34,764 nucleotides of DNA from Lachnospiraceae bacterium TWA4 (lineage in GTDB: Bacteria > Bacillota > Clostridia > Lachnospirales > Lachnospiraceae): positions 2,847,155-2,881,918 of the forward strand of contig JPZU01000001.1 of the NCBI GenBank assembly GCA_000875945.1, in the 5' to 3' direction. A model generated the notes under the pieces. The model did no database searches, was not told where the DNA came from, and saw nothing but the letters and a program-made list of their open reading frames with translations. Each line of letters opens with the position of its first letter. The first letter of the stretch is position 1. The translations under genes and the position numbers were made by a program. Positions 14,618 to 23,259 of the stretch are shown here, piece by piece.

Positions 14618-15874
14618 ATGAAAACAACAACACAATTACAGCTGATAGAAACTGACCAGCTAATTCCCTATATCAATAATGCGAGAACACACTCCAAAGA
14701 ACAAGTTCAAAAGCTTCGTTCATCACTTCGAGAGTTTGGATTTATTAATCCAGTGATTATTGATAAGGACTACAACGTAATTGCTGGTCATGGACGCTTG
14801 ATGGCTGCAAAGAAAGAAGGGATTGAGAAAATTCCTTGTGTATTCGTGGATTATTTAACAGAGGCTCAAAAGAAGGCTTACATTCTGGCTGATAATCGAA
14901 TGGCGATGGATGCTGGATGGGATGAAGAACTGTTACGAGTAGAAATTGAAGCATTGCAAGGAGAAGATTTTGACGTGTCCCTAACTGGCTTTTCAGAAGA
15001 TGACTTAGCTGATTTATTTGACAGTAAGACAGATAGTGAAGCAACAGATGATGACTTTGATTTATCTAAAGCTTTAGAACAAGCAACCTTTGTAAACGAG
15101 GGAGATGTATGGATAGTAGGTAGGCACCGATTGATGTGTGGAGATGCCACTTCGAACGAAGATGTAGCTACATTAATGGATGGAAAGCGAGCGAATCTAA
15201 TTGTAACAGATCCACCGTATGGAGTTTCTTTTCAGTCGGCTGATGGACTGACGATTCAAAATGACAGCATCAAAGGTACAGAGTTTTATGATTTTTTAGT
15301 GGTAGCTTTTCAAAATATGGTGGTTCATTTGGAATCTGGAGGAGTGGCTTATGTGTTTCATGCAGATACCGAAGGGATGAATTTTAGAAAGGCTTTTGTC
15401 GATGCAGGATTTCATCTTGCAGGTTGTTGCATTTGGGTAAAGAATGCATTTGTACTAGGAAGAAGTGATTATCAGTGGCAACATGAACCTGTGCTTTATG
15501 GCTTCTTAAAAAATGGAAAGCATCAGTGGTTTTCAGACCGAAGCCAAACTACCATCTGGAACTTTGATAAGCCAAAGAGAAATAAGAATCATCCAACCTC
15601 TAAGCCATTGGATTTATTAGGATATCCAATTGGAAATTCGTCTCAGGAAAATGCGATTGTACTTGATACCTTTGGTGGTAGTGGTTCAACCCTGATGGCT
15701 TGTGAACAGATGAATCGCATTTGTTACATGATGGAACTTGATCCGAAATATGCTTCGGTCATTTTGCGAAGATATGTGGAAATGACCGAACAAAGTGAGG
15801 ATGTTTATGTGGTTCGAAATGGAGAGAAATTCACATATTCTGATTTAGTAAAAGAAGTGATTGAATCAAAGTAG
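14618..15874 (+). CDS. DNA methyltransferase with N-terminal ParB-like domain
   Basis: The 418-aa protein methylates DNA, probably adenine N6, given DPPYG. Residues 5-100 are a ParB/Srx-like domain (LIPYINNARTHSKEQVQKL, then AGHGRLMAAKKEG). The methyltransferase follows in beta order: catalytic VTDPPYGVSF (about 196-205), then TSKPLDLLGY and the AdoMet-binding LDTFGGSGSTLMACE (about 347-361). Both halves are intact. It lies one base after the small terminase gene. Such enzymes in phages may protect DNA from host restriction or mark it for packaging; no matching restriction gene is seen here, so it is a solitary methyltransferase. Confidence 0.93.
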   Translation: MKTTTQLQLIETDQLIPYINNARTHSKEQVQKLRSSLREFGFINPVIIDKDYNVIAGHGRLMAAKKEGIEKIPCVFVDYLTEAQKKAYILADNRMAMDAGWDEELLRVEIEALQGEDFDVSLTGFSEDDLADLFDSKTDSEATDDDFDLSKALEQATFVNEGDVWIVGRHRLMCGDATSNEDVATLMDGKRANLIVTDPPYGVSFQSADGLTIQNDSIKGTEFYDFLVVAFQNMVVHLESGGVAYVFHADTEGMNFRKAFVDAGFHLAGCCIWVKNAFVLGRSDYQWQHEPVLYGFLKNGKHQWFSDRSQTTIWNFDKPKRNKNHPTSKPLDLLGYPIGNSSQENAIVLDTFGGSGSTLMACEQMNRICYMMELDPKYASVILRRYVEMTEQSEDVYVVRNGEKFTYSDLVKEVIESK

Positions 15875-15935
15875 AATCACATATCTTGCACAAAAACTTT
15901 TGTGATAAATTGGTACTTATTCTACAGAAAAATGC

Positions 15936-15968
15936 TTGCTATTATCGGTTTTTAGAGTGATATATGTA
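15936..15968 (+). promoter_or_regulatory. Promoter-like element, copy 1 of 3
   Basis: TTGCTA (15936-15941), a 17-bp spacer, GATATA (15959-15964), inside TTTAGAGTGATATATGTA (15951-15968). Two other copies have the same spacing (17024-17055, 34193-34225), each upstream of a gene. TGATATAT may also be read as an extended -10. GGTACTTAT at 15912 recalls the 4286 repeat. Confidence 0.6.
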
Positions 15969-15998
15969 GTACCAAAAAACGAAGGAGGTACTACATAT
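15962..15998 (+). repeat. Inverted repeat over the promoter start and ribosome binding site
   Basis: ATATGTAGTACC (15962-15973) and GGTACTACATAT (15987-15998) are exact 12-bp reverse complements. The right arm contains the last bases of AGGAGG and the AT of the ATG start at 15997; the left arm overlaps the -10 element. RNA reading in from upstream would hide the ribosome binding site, whereas RNA from the local promoter would lack most of the left arm. It may instead be a protein operator. Confidence 0.65.
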
Positions 15999-16761
15999 GA
16001 CAATTAAGTTTAATAGAACAGGGGAAGAACGAAAGGCATTAGTGAAGGCAATCGGTGAGATTCTTGAGGTAAAACCAAGATATTTAGGAACACCAAGCAT
16101 GAGTTATGAGATAGATTACTTCACAGTAACTAAAGACGGAAGTTTAGAGTTTGATGACCGAGCTGATTCAGATGAAATTGAAAATCTTTTAGAGGAACTT
16201 CTACACAGAGGTTTTGAAGCTGAACCTAAAGAAATTGAAGAGGACGAGGAGGAACCTACAGAGGTTGTAGACGAAGAGCCAACAGAAAGTGAAGCAGAGT
16301 CAACAGACGAAGAAACGGATGAAAAAGAACAGGTGCAACTCGGATTGACGGTTGAGGTACCCACTCAACAGGTAGGCGTGATAAATCTTACAAACCTACT
16401 GGAAGCAAAAGGAGAGTTAATCAAGAAAGCCTTTCAGTTAGAGGAACTTCTAATTTCTGTAGACGAAGAAATGGTTTCCTTTCCTTGGTTTTCAGAGATT
16501 CTGACAGCTGACGAAGTCACAGCATACATCAAGTTTATTCAAGCACTTTGCAAAATGAGTAAGGAACAAAAGAGAATTAGCTCAAAGCAGGCAAAAGCTT
16601 CCAATGAAAAATATGCATTTCGATGCTTCCTTCTACGATTAGGGTTTATTGGAACTGAGTACAAAATGGATAGAAAAATTTTACTTCAAAACCTTGAAGG
16701 TTCCTCAGCTTTTAAGAGTGGTAAACGAAAAGAAAAAGTAAGTGAAGAGATGTCTGAATAA
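15997..16761 (+). CDS. Conserved phage protein ("virulence protein" family), 254 aa
   Basis: The N-terminus (TIKFNRTGEERKALVKAIGE, residues 2-21) and the C-terminus (KYAFRCFLLRLGFIGTEYKM, about 205-225) are conserved in a family of clostridial prophage and ICE proteins, often labelled virulence protein with no proven function. Between them lies a very acidic low-complexity stretch of about 45 residues (EEDEEEPTEVVDEEPTESEA and onward). No catalytic motif seen. AAGGAGGT lies before the ATG, within an inverted repeat. In other phages of this kind the gene precedes amidoligase and cyclotransferase genes; here those are absent. Confidence 0.65.
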   Translation: MTIKFNRTGEERKALVKAIGEILEVKPRYLGTPSMSYEIDYFTVTKDGSLEFDDRADSDEIENLLEELLHRGFEAEPKEIEEDEEEPTEVVDEEPTESEAESTDEETDEKEQVQLGLTVEVPTQQVGVINLTNLLEAKGELIKKAFQLEELLISVDEEMVSFPWFSEILTADEVTAYIKFIQALCKMSKEQKRISSKQAKASNEKYAFRCFLLRLGFIGTEYKMDRKILLQNLEGSSAFKSGKRKEKVSEEMSE

Positions 16762-16771
16762 GGCATCTCTT
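16747..16771 (+). promoter_or_regulatory. Hairpin at the end of the acidic protein gene
   Basis: AGAGATG (16747-16753) pairs with CATCTCT (16764-16770) around the stop codon. There is no T tract, so it is more likely an mRNA-stabilising or weak attenuating stem than a terminator. Confidence 0.4.
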
Positions 16772-16795
16772 AAAGAAAGCTGGAGATATAAGACA

Positions 16796-16972
16796 ATGAA
16801 TGAAATGATAAAAGAACAGATTTTAACGATTAGAGCTACAGGGCTAACCAATATGTTTGATGTAAATAGGGTTCAACGACTTGCAAATGAATATAGATTT
16901 TATGAGTTAGTGATTTTTTTAGAAGACCACAAAGCCGACTATGTGCATTTCATTCTTTATGGAGAGGTCTAA
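16796..16972 (+). CDS. DUF5049-like small protein, 58 aa
   Basis: The sequence begins MNEMIKEQILTIRATG, continues TNMFDVNRVQRLANEYRFY and ends in a helix (LVIFLEDHKADYVHFIL). This pattern matches my recollection of the DUF5049 family in clostridial phages; the function is unknown. GGAG precedes the ATG by eleven bases. An in-frame ATG upstream at 16742 would overlap the previous gene and has no binding site. Confidence 0.7.
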   Translation: MNEMIKEQILTIRATGLTNMFDVNRVQRLANEYRFYELVIFLEDHKADYVHFILYGEV

Positions 16973-17023
16973 GCTACACAATTTATGGGTGAAAACATTG
17001 GTACATATATGCCAAGAATTGAC

Positions 17024-17055
17024 TTGATAATCTGTGCATTTAGAGTGATATATAG
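17024..17055 (+). promoter_or_regulatory. Promoter-like element, copy 2 of 3
   Basis: TTGATA (17024-17029), 17 bp, GATATA (17047-17052), within TTTAGAGTGATATATAGTA. The match to the other copies at 15951 and 34208 covers the first 15 bases. CTACC just downstream could pair with the GGTAG that overlaps the ribosome binding site of the next gene, echoing copy 1 on a smaller scale. Confidence 0.6.
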
Positions 17056-17093
17056 TACTACCAAAAGGAAAAACATAAACGGAGGTAGACACC

Positions 17094-17468
17094 ATGAAGG
17101 AAATTAGAAAATTTGAAGAACTTATGACATCAAAAGAAAACATTAGCTTAAAAGAGGCAGGAGTTAACAGTACCTTATACTGGGCATATAGAACCACCAG
17201 AGAGGAATCAAAAAATGACCTTCTGGATTTTGATGATGGCATTTGGGATTACGACATTCCAGAAATTGCAAAAACCTTAAAGAAAGAAGGAATTAAAGAG
17301 TTTACCATTAGCTCGACTTTTTCTGGATTGATTGCAACACTTGCCAAATTTGAAGAGCAAGGAATTGTGATGAACGGACTGACAACCATCAATGCAAGAT
17401 ATAAAGATTGGGCAACAAAAGAGCATCAACAGATTCCTGCAATTAAGATGCTAGTCAAAGAGGATTAA
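17094..17468 (+). CDS. Conserved phage protein of unknown function, 124 aa
   Basis: A small soluble protein (MKEIRKFEELMTSKENISLK, EEGI...EFTISSTFSGLIATL, NARYKDWATKEHQQIPAIKM). I recall close relatives between the methyltransferase and TerL genes of clostridial phages, annotated as a DUF (possibly DUF7698); the number is not certain. GGAGGTAG sits before the ATG. It has its own promoter-like element and is followed by a 13-bp hairpin, so it may be a one-gene transcript. Confidence 0.6.
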   Translation: MKEIRKFEELMTSKENISLKEAGVNSTLYWAYRTTREESKNDLLDFDDGIWDYDIPEIAKTLKKEGIKEFTISSTFSGLIATLAKFEEQGIVMNGLTTINARYKDWATKEHQQIPAIKMLVKED

Positions 17469-17478
17469 GAATTGAAGG

Positions 17479-17511
17479 TTTACGGTTTGGATAAGAAGTC
17501 CAAACCGTAAA
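17479..17511 (+). terminator. Strong hairpin before TerL
   Basis: TTTACGGTTTGGA (17479-17491) pairs perfectly with TCCAAACCGTAAA (17499-17511), 13 bp with a 7-base loop. What follows is TAAAAACAAAAA, with no T run on this strand, so termination may be poor rightward. The upstream flank is not T- or A-rich enough for a clear leftward call. Confidence 0.5.
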
Positions 17512-17541
17512 TAAAAACAAAAAGTGGGAGGTGAACATAGG

Positions 17542-19131
17542 ATGAGTTTTGAGCCAACAAGGTTTATGGTAGAAACTTCGTATTATGATAAGGATTCAGC
17601 AGACTTTGCTGTAGCGTTTATTGAAAGTCTTTGCCATACCAAAGGGACATGGGCTGGAAAGCCGTTTGAACTGATTGATTGGCAAGAACAGATTATCAGA
17701 GATTTATTTGGAACTTTAAAGCCGAATGGCTATCGACAATTTACCACAGCTTATGTGGAAATCCCAAAGAAAATGGGGAAAAGTGAACTTGCAGCTGCAG
17801 TTGCTTTACTCCTTTGTTGTGGAGATGGGGAAGAACGAGCTGAGGTGTATGGGTGTGCTGCAGATAGGCAACAGGCAACGATTGTCTTTGATGTGGCCTC
17901 AGATATGGTTCGTATGTGTCCAGCACTAAATAGACGAGTAAAGATTTTGGCTTCTCAAAAGCGAATCATTTATACACCGACCAACTCTTTTTATCAAGTG
18001 TTATCGGCAGAAGCCTATTCAAAGCATGGGTTCAATATCAGTGGGGTAGTCTTTGATGAGCTACATACCCAACCGAATCGAAAGTTGTTTGATGTTATGA
18101 CAAAAGGTTCTGGCGATGCACGAATGCAACCTCTGTACTTTTTGATTACGACAGCAGGAACGGATACCCATTCCATTTGTTATGAAACCCATCAAAAAGC
18201 GAAGGATATTTTAGAGGGACGAAAGATTGACCCAACCTTTTATCCAGTCATTTATGGGGCAGATGAAGAAGATGATTGGACAGACCCAAAAGTGTGGAAA
18301 AAAGCGAACCCTTCCCTTGGGATTACCGTTGGAATTGATAAAGTTCAAGCTGCATGTGAGTCAGCCAAGCAAAATCCAGGGGAAGAAAATTCCTTTCGAC
18401 AGTTGAGGTTAAATCAATGGGTGAAGCAAGCTGTCCGTTGGATGCCGATGAATTTATGGGATAAATGCTCATTTGCGATTGATGAAAGAGAGCTAGAAGG
18501 GCGAGTGTGTTATGGAGGACTGGACTTATCTTCCACCACAGATATTACAGCCTTTGTCTTAGTGTTTCCACCCTTAGATGAAGACGATAAATATGTGATT
18601 CTTCCTTACTTTTGGATACCTGAAGAAACGCTTGACCTTCGAGTAAAACGTGACCATGTACCCTATGATATTTGGGAACGACAAGGTTATTTGGAAATGA
18701 CCGAGGGAAATGTGGTGCATTACGGCTACATTGAAAAATTTATTGAGCGATTAGGGGAACGATACAACATTCGAGAAATAGCCTTTGACCGTTGGGGTGC
18801 AGTTCAAATGGTGCAAAATCTTGAGGGAATGGGATTTACCGTTGTTCCTTTTGGACAGGGATTTAAAGATATGAGTCCACCCACCAAAGAGTTGATGAAG
18901 TTAACTCTAGAACAGAAAATTGCTCATGGAGGACATCCAGTTCTTCGATGGAACATGGATAACATTTTTATTCGAACAGACCCAGCAGGAAATATCAAAG
19001 CGGATAAAGAAAAATCTACCGAGAAGATTGATGGAGCAATTGCAACGATTATGGCACTAGATAGAGCAGTACGATGTGGAAATGTATCGACAGAGTCTGT
19101 GTATGACCATCGAGGAATTTTATTCCTCTAA
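17542..19131 (+). CDS. terL: Phage terminase large subunit
   Basis: The packaging motor, 529 aa. The ATPase domain has EIPKKMGKSELAAA (Walker A-like, about 73-86) and GVVFDELHTQPNR (Walker B, about 168-180). The nuclease domain has CYGGLDLSSTTDITAF (catalytic Asp near 328), FDRWGAVQMV and KSTEKIDGAIATIMALDRA (last catalytic Asp near 495). This is the HK97/phi-type TerL with family length and all motifs. GGGAGGTG lies nine bases before the ATG at 17542; a GTG at 17524 overlaps the binding site and is not used. The small subunit gene is unusually far upstream. Confidence 0.95.
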   Translation: MSFEPTRFMVETSYYDKDSADFAVAFIESLCHTKGTWAGKPFELIDWQEQIIRDLFGTLKPNGYRQFTTAYVEIPKKMGKSELAAAVALLLCCGDGEERAEVYGCAADRQQATIVFDVASDMVRMCPALNRRVKILASQKRIIYTPTNSFYQVLSAEAYSKHGFNISGVVFDELHTQPNRKLFDVMTKGSGDARMQPLYFLITTAGTDTHSICYETHQKAKDILEGRKIDPTFYPVIYGADEEDDWTDPKVWKKANPSLGITVGIDKVQAACESAKQNPGEENSFRQLRLNQWVKQAVRWMPMNLWDKCSFAIDERELEGRVCYGGLDLSSTTDITAFVLVFPPLDEDDKYVILPYFWIPEETLDLRVKRDHVPYDIWERQGYLEMTEGNVVHYGYIEKFIERLGERYNIREIAFDRWGAVQMVQNLEGMGFTVVPFGQGFKDMSPPTKELMKLTLEQKIAHGGHPVLRWNMDNIFIRTDPAGNIKADKEKSTEKIDGAIATIMALDRAVRCGNVSTESVYDHRGILFL

Positions 19132-19154
19132 TAAAAGAAAGTGAGAGAAAACCT

Positions 19155-20021
19155 ATGAAAATGAATGTCAATGAAGCGTTAAGTAGACAAGCAGAGAAAC
19201 TAGTAGAAAACCACCAAGAAGTGGTTCTTACACAACATGGAGAACCTACTTATGTGGTCATGACGATGGAATTGTATCAACAACTCTATCAAAAGACGGA
19301 TAAGTTGTGTAACGATAATAAAAATCTCAAGCTTTTATTGATTAAGGTTGGAAAGAAAATCTTTATCAAGTATTATGAGATTTTTAAGGAGAATAAAAAT
19401 CCTGTAGAAGCTTTAGAAGTCGAAGGCTATACATTAATTTCTAGGAGAAGTCGAGTTGCTAGTGCGAGAAATATTTTTAAAGACCATTTGGAAGTTGAAG
19501 CTTTACAATTTATTCTTGCTTCCGAGCGAATGGATGAAAAAACTAAGAAAAAAGCGAAGGAATTACTGTCACAGGAATTAGGCGAGGAGATAGAATTTCT
19601 AGAGGAAGAAGTCCAACTGATTAAAATTGGAGTGATGATGAAAGGTGTTTTGACAAAATTACTTCAAACCCATCAACTATCAGACAAGGAAATTGCCTTA
19701 TTACAAACCAAAGAGTATTCTAAAAAGTGGTTTAATTTAGACTCACCAGTATTAAAAATTTTACAACCAAACCAGTCTTTAGAAGAAGTAAAGCGAGATG
19801 AAAAAGGCTACAACCGTTACTATGCACAGCCAGTGTCGGTGGAGAATACCATGTATTTAATTTCCTCTCAATGGTTGGAAAAAATTCATGGAAAGAGGGC
19901 TAGAACATGGGTTTTACAGAAAATGAAAGAGCTACTAGCCACTTATGGTTATGAAATTTTAGACCAGTATCCATTAGATAAAGTGACACAAAAGCAACTA
20001 GAAATGATTTGCAAGAATTAG
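19155..20021 (+). CDS. Phd/YefM antitoxin-like N-terminus fused to unknown domain, 288 aa
   Basis: Residues 1-45 look like a Phd/YefM antitoxin fold: NVNEALSRQAEKLVENHQEV, then LTQHGEPTYVVMTMELYQQL. These small domains bind DNA in toxin-antitoxin operons. The other 240 residues are unlike an antitoxin tail: a helical segment (SRRSRVASARNIFKDHLEVE), a charged coiled-coil-like part at about 115-160 (KTKKKAKELL, EEIEFLEEEVQLI), and a C-terminal piece with YNRYYAQPVSVENTMYLISS and WVLQKMKELLATYGYE. I do not know the domain. No toxin gene is adjacent. It sits between TerL and portal, where phages seldom have such a gene, which marks it as a cargo gene or an unrecognised packaging protein. Confidence 0.6.
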   Translation: MKMNVNEALSRQAEKLVENHQEVVLTQHGEPTYVVMTMELYQQLYQKTDKLCNDNKNLKLLLIKVGKKIFIKYYEIFKENKNPVEALEVEGYTLISRRSRVASARNIFKDHLEVEALQFILASERMDEKTKKKAKELLSQELGEEIEFLEEEVQLIKIGVMMKGVLTKLLQTHQLSDKEIALLQTKEYSKKWFNLDSPVLKILQPNQSLEEVKRDEKGYNRYYAQPVSVENTMYLISSQWLEKIHGKRARTWVLQKMKELLATYGYEILDQYPLDKVTQKQLEMICKN

Positions 20022-20034
20022 GAGAAGAAAAGCT

Positions 20035-21285
20035 ATGAGTATCTTAAAAGGAATTTTTAAGTCGAGGGATAAACCTCAAAACAGTACAAATGGAAGTAGT
20101 TATCGATTCTTCTTTGGAGGAAGTACGGCTGGTAAATCGGTCAACGAAAAATCAGCCATGCAGATGACTGCTGTCTATGCGTGTGTGCGAATACTTTCAG
20201 AGGCAATTGCAGGATTGCCTCTTCATTTATATATGTATACTGATACAGGAAGTAAAGAAAAAGCCATCAGCCATCCACTGTATTTTTTACTCCACGATGA
20301 ACCCAATCCAGAGATGACCAGTTTTGTGTTCAGAGAAACCTTAATGACACACCTACTTCTGTGGGGAAATGCGTATGCACAGATTATCAGAAATGGACGA
20401 GGAGAAGTTTTAGCCTTGTATCCGTTGATGCCCAATCGAATGACTGTGGATCGTAATGCTAAGGGACAGATTTATTATCAATATCAAGTGGCTGATTCGG
20501 ATGCACCGACTATGAAAAGTCGTTTGGTGAATCTTTCTCCTGTTGAAGTGTTGCATATTCCAGGGTTAGGATTTGATGGATTGGTGGGTTATTCTCCGAT
20601 TGCGATGGCAAAAAATACGATTGGACTTTCGATAGCTACCGAGGAATATGGAGCAAAGTTTTTTGCCAATGGAGCAACACCAGGAGGAATCCTTGAATAT
20701 CCAGGAATTGTCAAAGAACCTGAACGAGTTCGTGAGAGTTGGAATCGAGGATTCAGTGGAAGTAATGCCCATAAGGTCGCAATTTTAGAAGAAGGTATGA
20801 AGTACACACCGATTTCCATTTCACCGAATGAAGCTCAGTTTTTAGAAACTAGAAAATTTCAGATTGATGAAATTGCAAGAATTTTCAGAGTACCACCTCA
20901 CATGGTCGGGGACTTAGAGAAGTCGAGCTTTTCAAATATTGAGCAACAGTCCTTAGAGTTTGTAAAGTATACATTAGAGCCTTGGATTATGCGATGGGAG
21001 CAGAGTATTCACAGAGCCTTACTTTCTGAAAAGGAGAAACCTCAATACTTTATGAAGTTTAATGTGGATGGGTTACTTCGAGGCGATTATCAAAGTCGAA
21101 TGAGTGGGTATGCGACTGCAAGGCAAAATGGTTGGATGTCGGCAAATGACATTCGAGAGTTAGAAAATTTAGACCGAATCCCTGAATCCGAAGGTGGCGA
21201 TTTGTATTTAATTAATGGAAATATGACGAAGCTTGAAGATGCAGGACTATTTGGTCAGAAGCAAGGAGGGAAAATGGATACATGA
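20035..21285 (+). CDS. Phage portal protein, HK97 family
   Basis: The 416-aa protein forms the dodecameric DNA channel at one capsid vertex. Visible family features: AVYACVRILSEAIAGLPLHL (about 44-63), LLLWGNAYAQIIRNGRGEV, SPIAMAKNTIGLS, FANGATPGGILEYPG, and IARIFRVPPHMVGDLEKSSF in the core, ending with the stem/crown region. Full length. It overlaps the protease gene by four bases (ATGA), so the two are translated together. Confidence 0.95.
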   Translation: MSILKGIFKSRDKPQNSTNGSSYRFFFGGSTAGKSVNEKSAMQMTAVYACVRILSEAIAGLPLHLYMYTDTGSKEKAISHPLYFLLHDEPNPEMTSFVFRETLMTHLLLWGNAYAQIIRNGRGEVLALYPLMPNRMTVDRNAKGQIYYQYQVADSDAPTMKSRLVNLSPVEVLHIPGLGFDGLVGYSPIAMAKNTIGLSIATEEYGAKFFANGATPGGILEYPGIVKEPERVRESWNRGFSGSNAHKVAILEEGMKYTPISISPNEAQFLETRKFQIDEIARIFRVPPHMVGDLEKSSFSNIEQQSLEFVKYTLEPWIMRWEQSIHRALLSEKEKPQYFMKFNVDGLLRGDYQSRMSGYATARQNGWMSANDIRELENLDRIPESEGGDLYLINGNMTKLEDAGLFGQKQGGKMDT

Positions 21286-21974
21286 AACGAAAGTTTTGGA
21301 ACTGGGTAGAAAATGAAGGAGCGTTGGAAAACCGAACGCTCTTTTTAAATGGAGAAATTTCTGATGAAACATGGTTTGGTGATGAAGTCACACCGAAGTT
21401 ATTTAAAAATGAATTAAATAAAGGAAATGGTCCAATTCAAGTGTGGATTAATAGTCCAGGTGGAGATGTCTTTGCAGCTGCACAAATTTATAACATGTTG
21501 ATGGATTATCCACAAGAAGTGACCATTTTGATTGATGGATTAGCAGCTAGTGCGGCATCAGTGATTGCAATGGCAGGAACGACTGTGAAGATGAGTCCTG
21601 TGGCAATGATGATGATTCACAATCCAGCAACGATTGCCTTTGGAGATTCTTCCGAAATGAAGAAAGCCATCAAGATGTTAGAAGAAGTGAAGGAATCCAT
21701 CTTAAATGCGTATGAGCTAAAGACGGGACTTCCTAGAAAACAATTATCCAATTTTATGGATGCAGAAAGTTGGTTTAATGCAAAGAAAGCTGTGGAATTA
21801 GGATTTGCTGATGAGATTTTATTTTCAGAGCAAACCCTTGATGAATCCAGCCCAATGGTCTTTTCCAAAAAGACAGTCACCAATAGTTTTTTAAATAAGT
21901 TTATTACAAAACCAACAGAAACCGGTACACCGATTGATCAATTAGAGAAACGATTAGAGTTATTAATTCATTAA
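21282..21974 (+). CDS. ClpP-type prohead protease
   Basis: It cleaves scaffold and capsid parts during head maturation. The 230-aa protein has the S14 (ClpP) fold: WINSPGGDVFAAAQIYNML, then LIDGLAASAASVIAMAG with the nucleophile Ser (about 90), MMMIHNPATIAFG with His (about 113), and a likely Asp near 160 in MDAESWFNAKKAVELGFAD. The C-terminal 40 residues are variable. Order with portal before and capsid after is standard for HK97-like phages. Confidence 0.93.
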   Translation: MKRKFWNWVENEGALENRTLFLNGEISDETWFGDEVTPKLFKNELNKGNGPIQVWINSPGGDVFAAAQIYNMLMDYPQEVTILIDGLAASAASVIAMAGTTVKMSPVAMMMIHNPATIAFGDSSEMKKAIKMLEEVKESILNAYELKTGLPRKQLSNFMDAESWFNAKKAVELGFADEILFSEQTLDESSPMVFSKKTVTNSFLNKFITKPTETGTPIDQLEKRLELLIH

Positions 21975-21991
21975 ACAGGAGGATACAGATT

Positions 21992-23194
21992 ATGAATAAG
22001 ATTTTAGAGTTACGAGAAAAACGAGCAAAAGCATGGGATATGGCAAAGCAGTTTTTAGATGCAAAGCGTGGAGAAAATGGTCTTCTTTCAGCCGAGGACA
22101 CAGCAACCTATGAAAAGATGGAAGCTGATGTTGTGAACTTAGGAAAAGAGATTGAACGTTTAGAGCGACAAGCTACGATTGATGCAGAACTTGCACGAGC
22201 AACCAGTACACCGATTATGACTAAGCCTGAAGCTAGAGGTGGAATCGATAAAATTGGTCGTGCATCGGAAGAATATAAGACTTCGTTTTGGAATGCCATG
22301 AGGGTGAAAAGTCCTTTGCCAGCTGTTTATGATGCGTTACAGATTGGAACGGATTCAGAAGGTGGATTCTTAGTACCTGATGAATTTGAAAAGACCTTAG
22401 TACAGGCACTAGAAGAAGAAAATATTTTCCGTCAATTAGCGAAAATTATTCAGACTTCTTCTGGAGATCGAAAAATTCCAGTGGTGGCAACCAAAGGCAA
22501 TGCTTCATGGATTGATGAAGAAGGAGCTTTCCCTGAAAGCGATGATAGCTTTGGACAGATTTCCATTGGAGCTTATAAATTAGGAACAATGATTAAGGTA
22601 TCTGAAGAACTCTTAAATGACAGTGTGTTTGATATTGAAGGATATATTTCTACAGAGTTTGCTAGACGTATTGGAACGAAGGAAGAAGAAGCGTTTTTTA
22701 CGGGTGATGGCAAAGGCAAGCCTACAGGAATTTTAGACAATACTGGTGGAGCAAATGTAGGAGTTACGACTGCTGGTGCAACTACAATGACTGCCGATGA
22801 ACTGATTGATTTATTCTATAGTTTACGAGCACCTTATCGTAAAAAGGCTGTGTGGTTAGTGAATGATACAACCATTAAAGCGATTCGTAAATTAAAGGAT
22901 AATCAGGGACAGTATTTATGGCAACCATCCTTAACAGCTGGAACACCTGATATGATTCTAGGTCGTCCAGTAAAAACTTCTTCTTATATGCCAACAATTG
23001 CAGCAGGAGCAAAGTCTGTAGCTTTTGGAGATTTTGGTTATTACTGGATTGCTGATAGACAAGGTCGAAGCTTTAAAAAGTTAAGTGAGCTTTATGCAGC
23101 TACAGGACAAGTAGGATTCCTTGCAAGTCAGCGTGTGGATGGAAAGTTAGTATTAGCAGAAGCTGTTCAAGTGCTAAAACACAAAGCTTCGTAG
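21992..23194 (+). CDS. Major capsid protein, HK97 fold
   Basis: The 400-aa protein starts with a helical delta-like scaffold domain of about 100 residues (ILELREKRAKAWDMAKQF, VNLGKEIERLERQA), which the upstream protease would remove. The mature part begins near residue 110 and includes GTDSEGGFLVPDEFEKTLV, FRQLAKIIQTSSGD, KLGTMIKVSEELLND and ILGRPVKTSSYMP. These match HK97-type capsids. GGAGG precedes the ATG. Confidence 0.95.
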   Translation: MNKILELREKRAKAWDMAKQFLDAKRGENGLLSAEDTATYEKMEADVVNLGKEIERLERQATIDAELARATSTPIMTKPEARGGIDKIGRASEEYKTSFWNAMRVKSPLPAVYDALQIGTDSEGGFLVPDEFEKTLVQALEEENIFRQLAKIIQTSSGDRKIPVVATKGNASWIDEEGAFPESDDSFGQISIGAYKLGTMIKVSEELLNDSVFDIEGYISTEFARRIGTKEEEAFFTGDGKGKPTGILDNTGGANVGVTTAGATTMTADELIDLFYSLRAPYRKKAVWLVNDTTIKAIRKLKDNQGQYLWQPSLTAGTPDMILGRPVKTSSYMPTIAAGAKSVAFGDFGYYWIADRQGRSFKKLSELYAATGQVGFLASQRVDGKLVLAEAVQVLKHKAS

Positions 23195-23209
23195 ATGTAG
23201 AGACCATTT

Positions 23210-23237
23210 GGGGAATCAGTTTAATGGCTGATTTCCC
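23210..23237 (+). promoter_or_regulatory. Hairpin after the capsid gene
   Basis: GGGGAATCAG (23210-23219) pairs, with one bulge, with CTGATTTCCC (23228-23237). There is no T run. It lies after the most strongly needed gene and may cap the capsid mRNA or lower expression of the connector genes downstream. Confidence 0.5.
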
Positions 23238-23259
23238 TATGGATACAAGGAGTGATGGA

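Noticed and set aside
15405-15435. Restriction partner for the methyltransferase
   Set aside because: No endonuclease other than the terminase-linked HNH was found nearby, so a restriction-modification pair is not supported.
19155-20021. A classical two-gene Phd/Doc or YefM/YoeB toxin-antitoxin operon
   Set aside because: No small toxin frame follows or precedes; the next gene is the portal.
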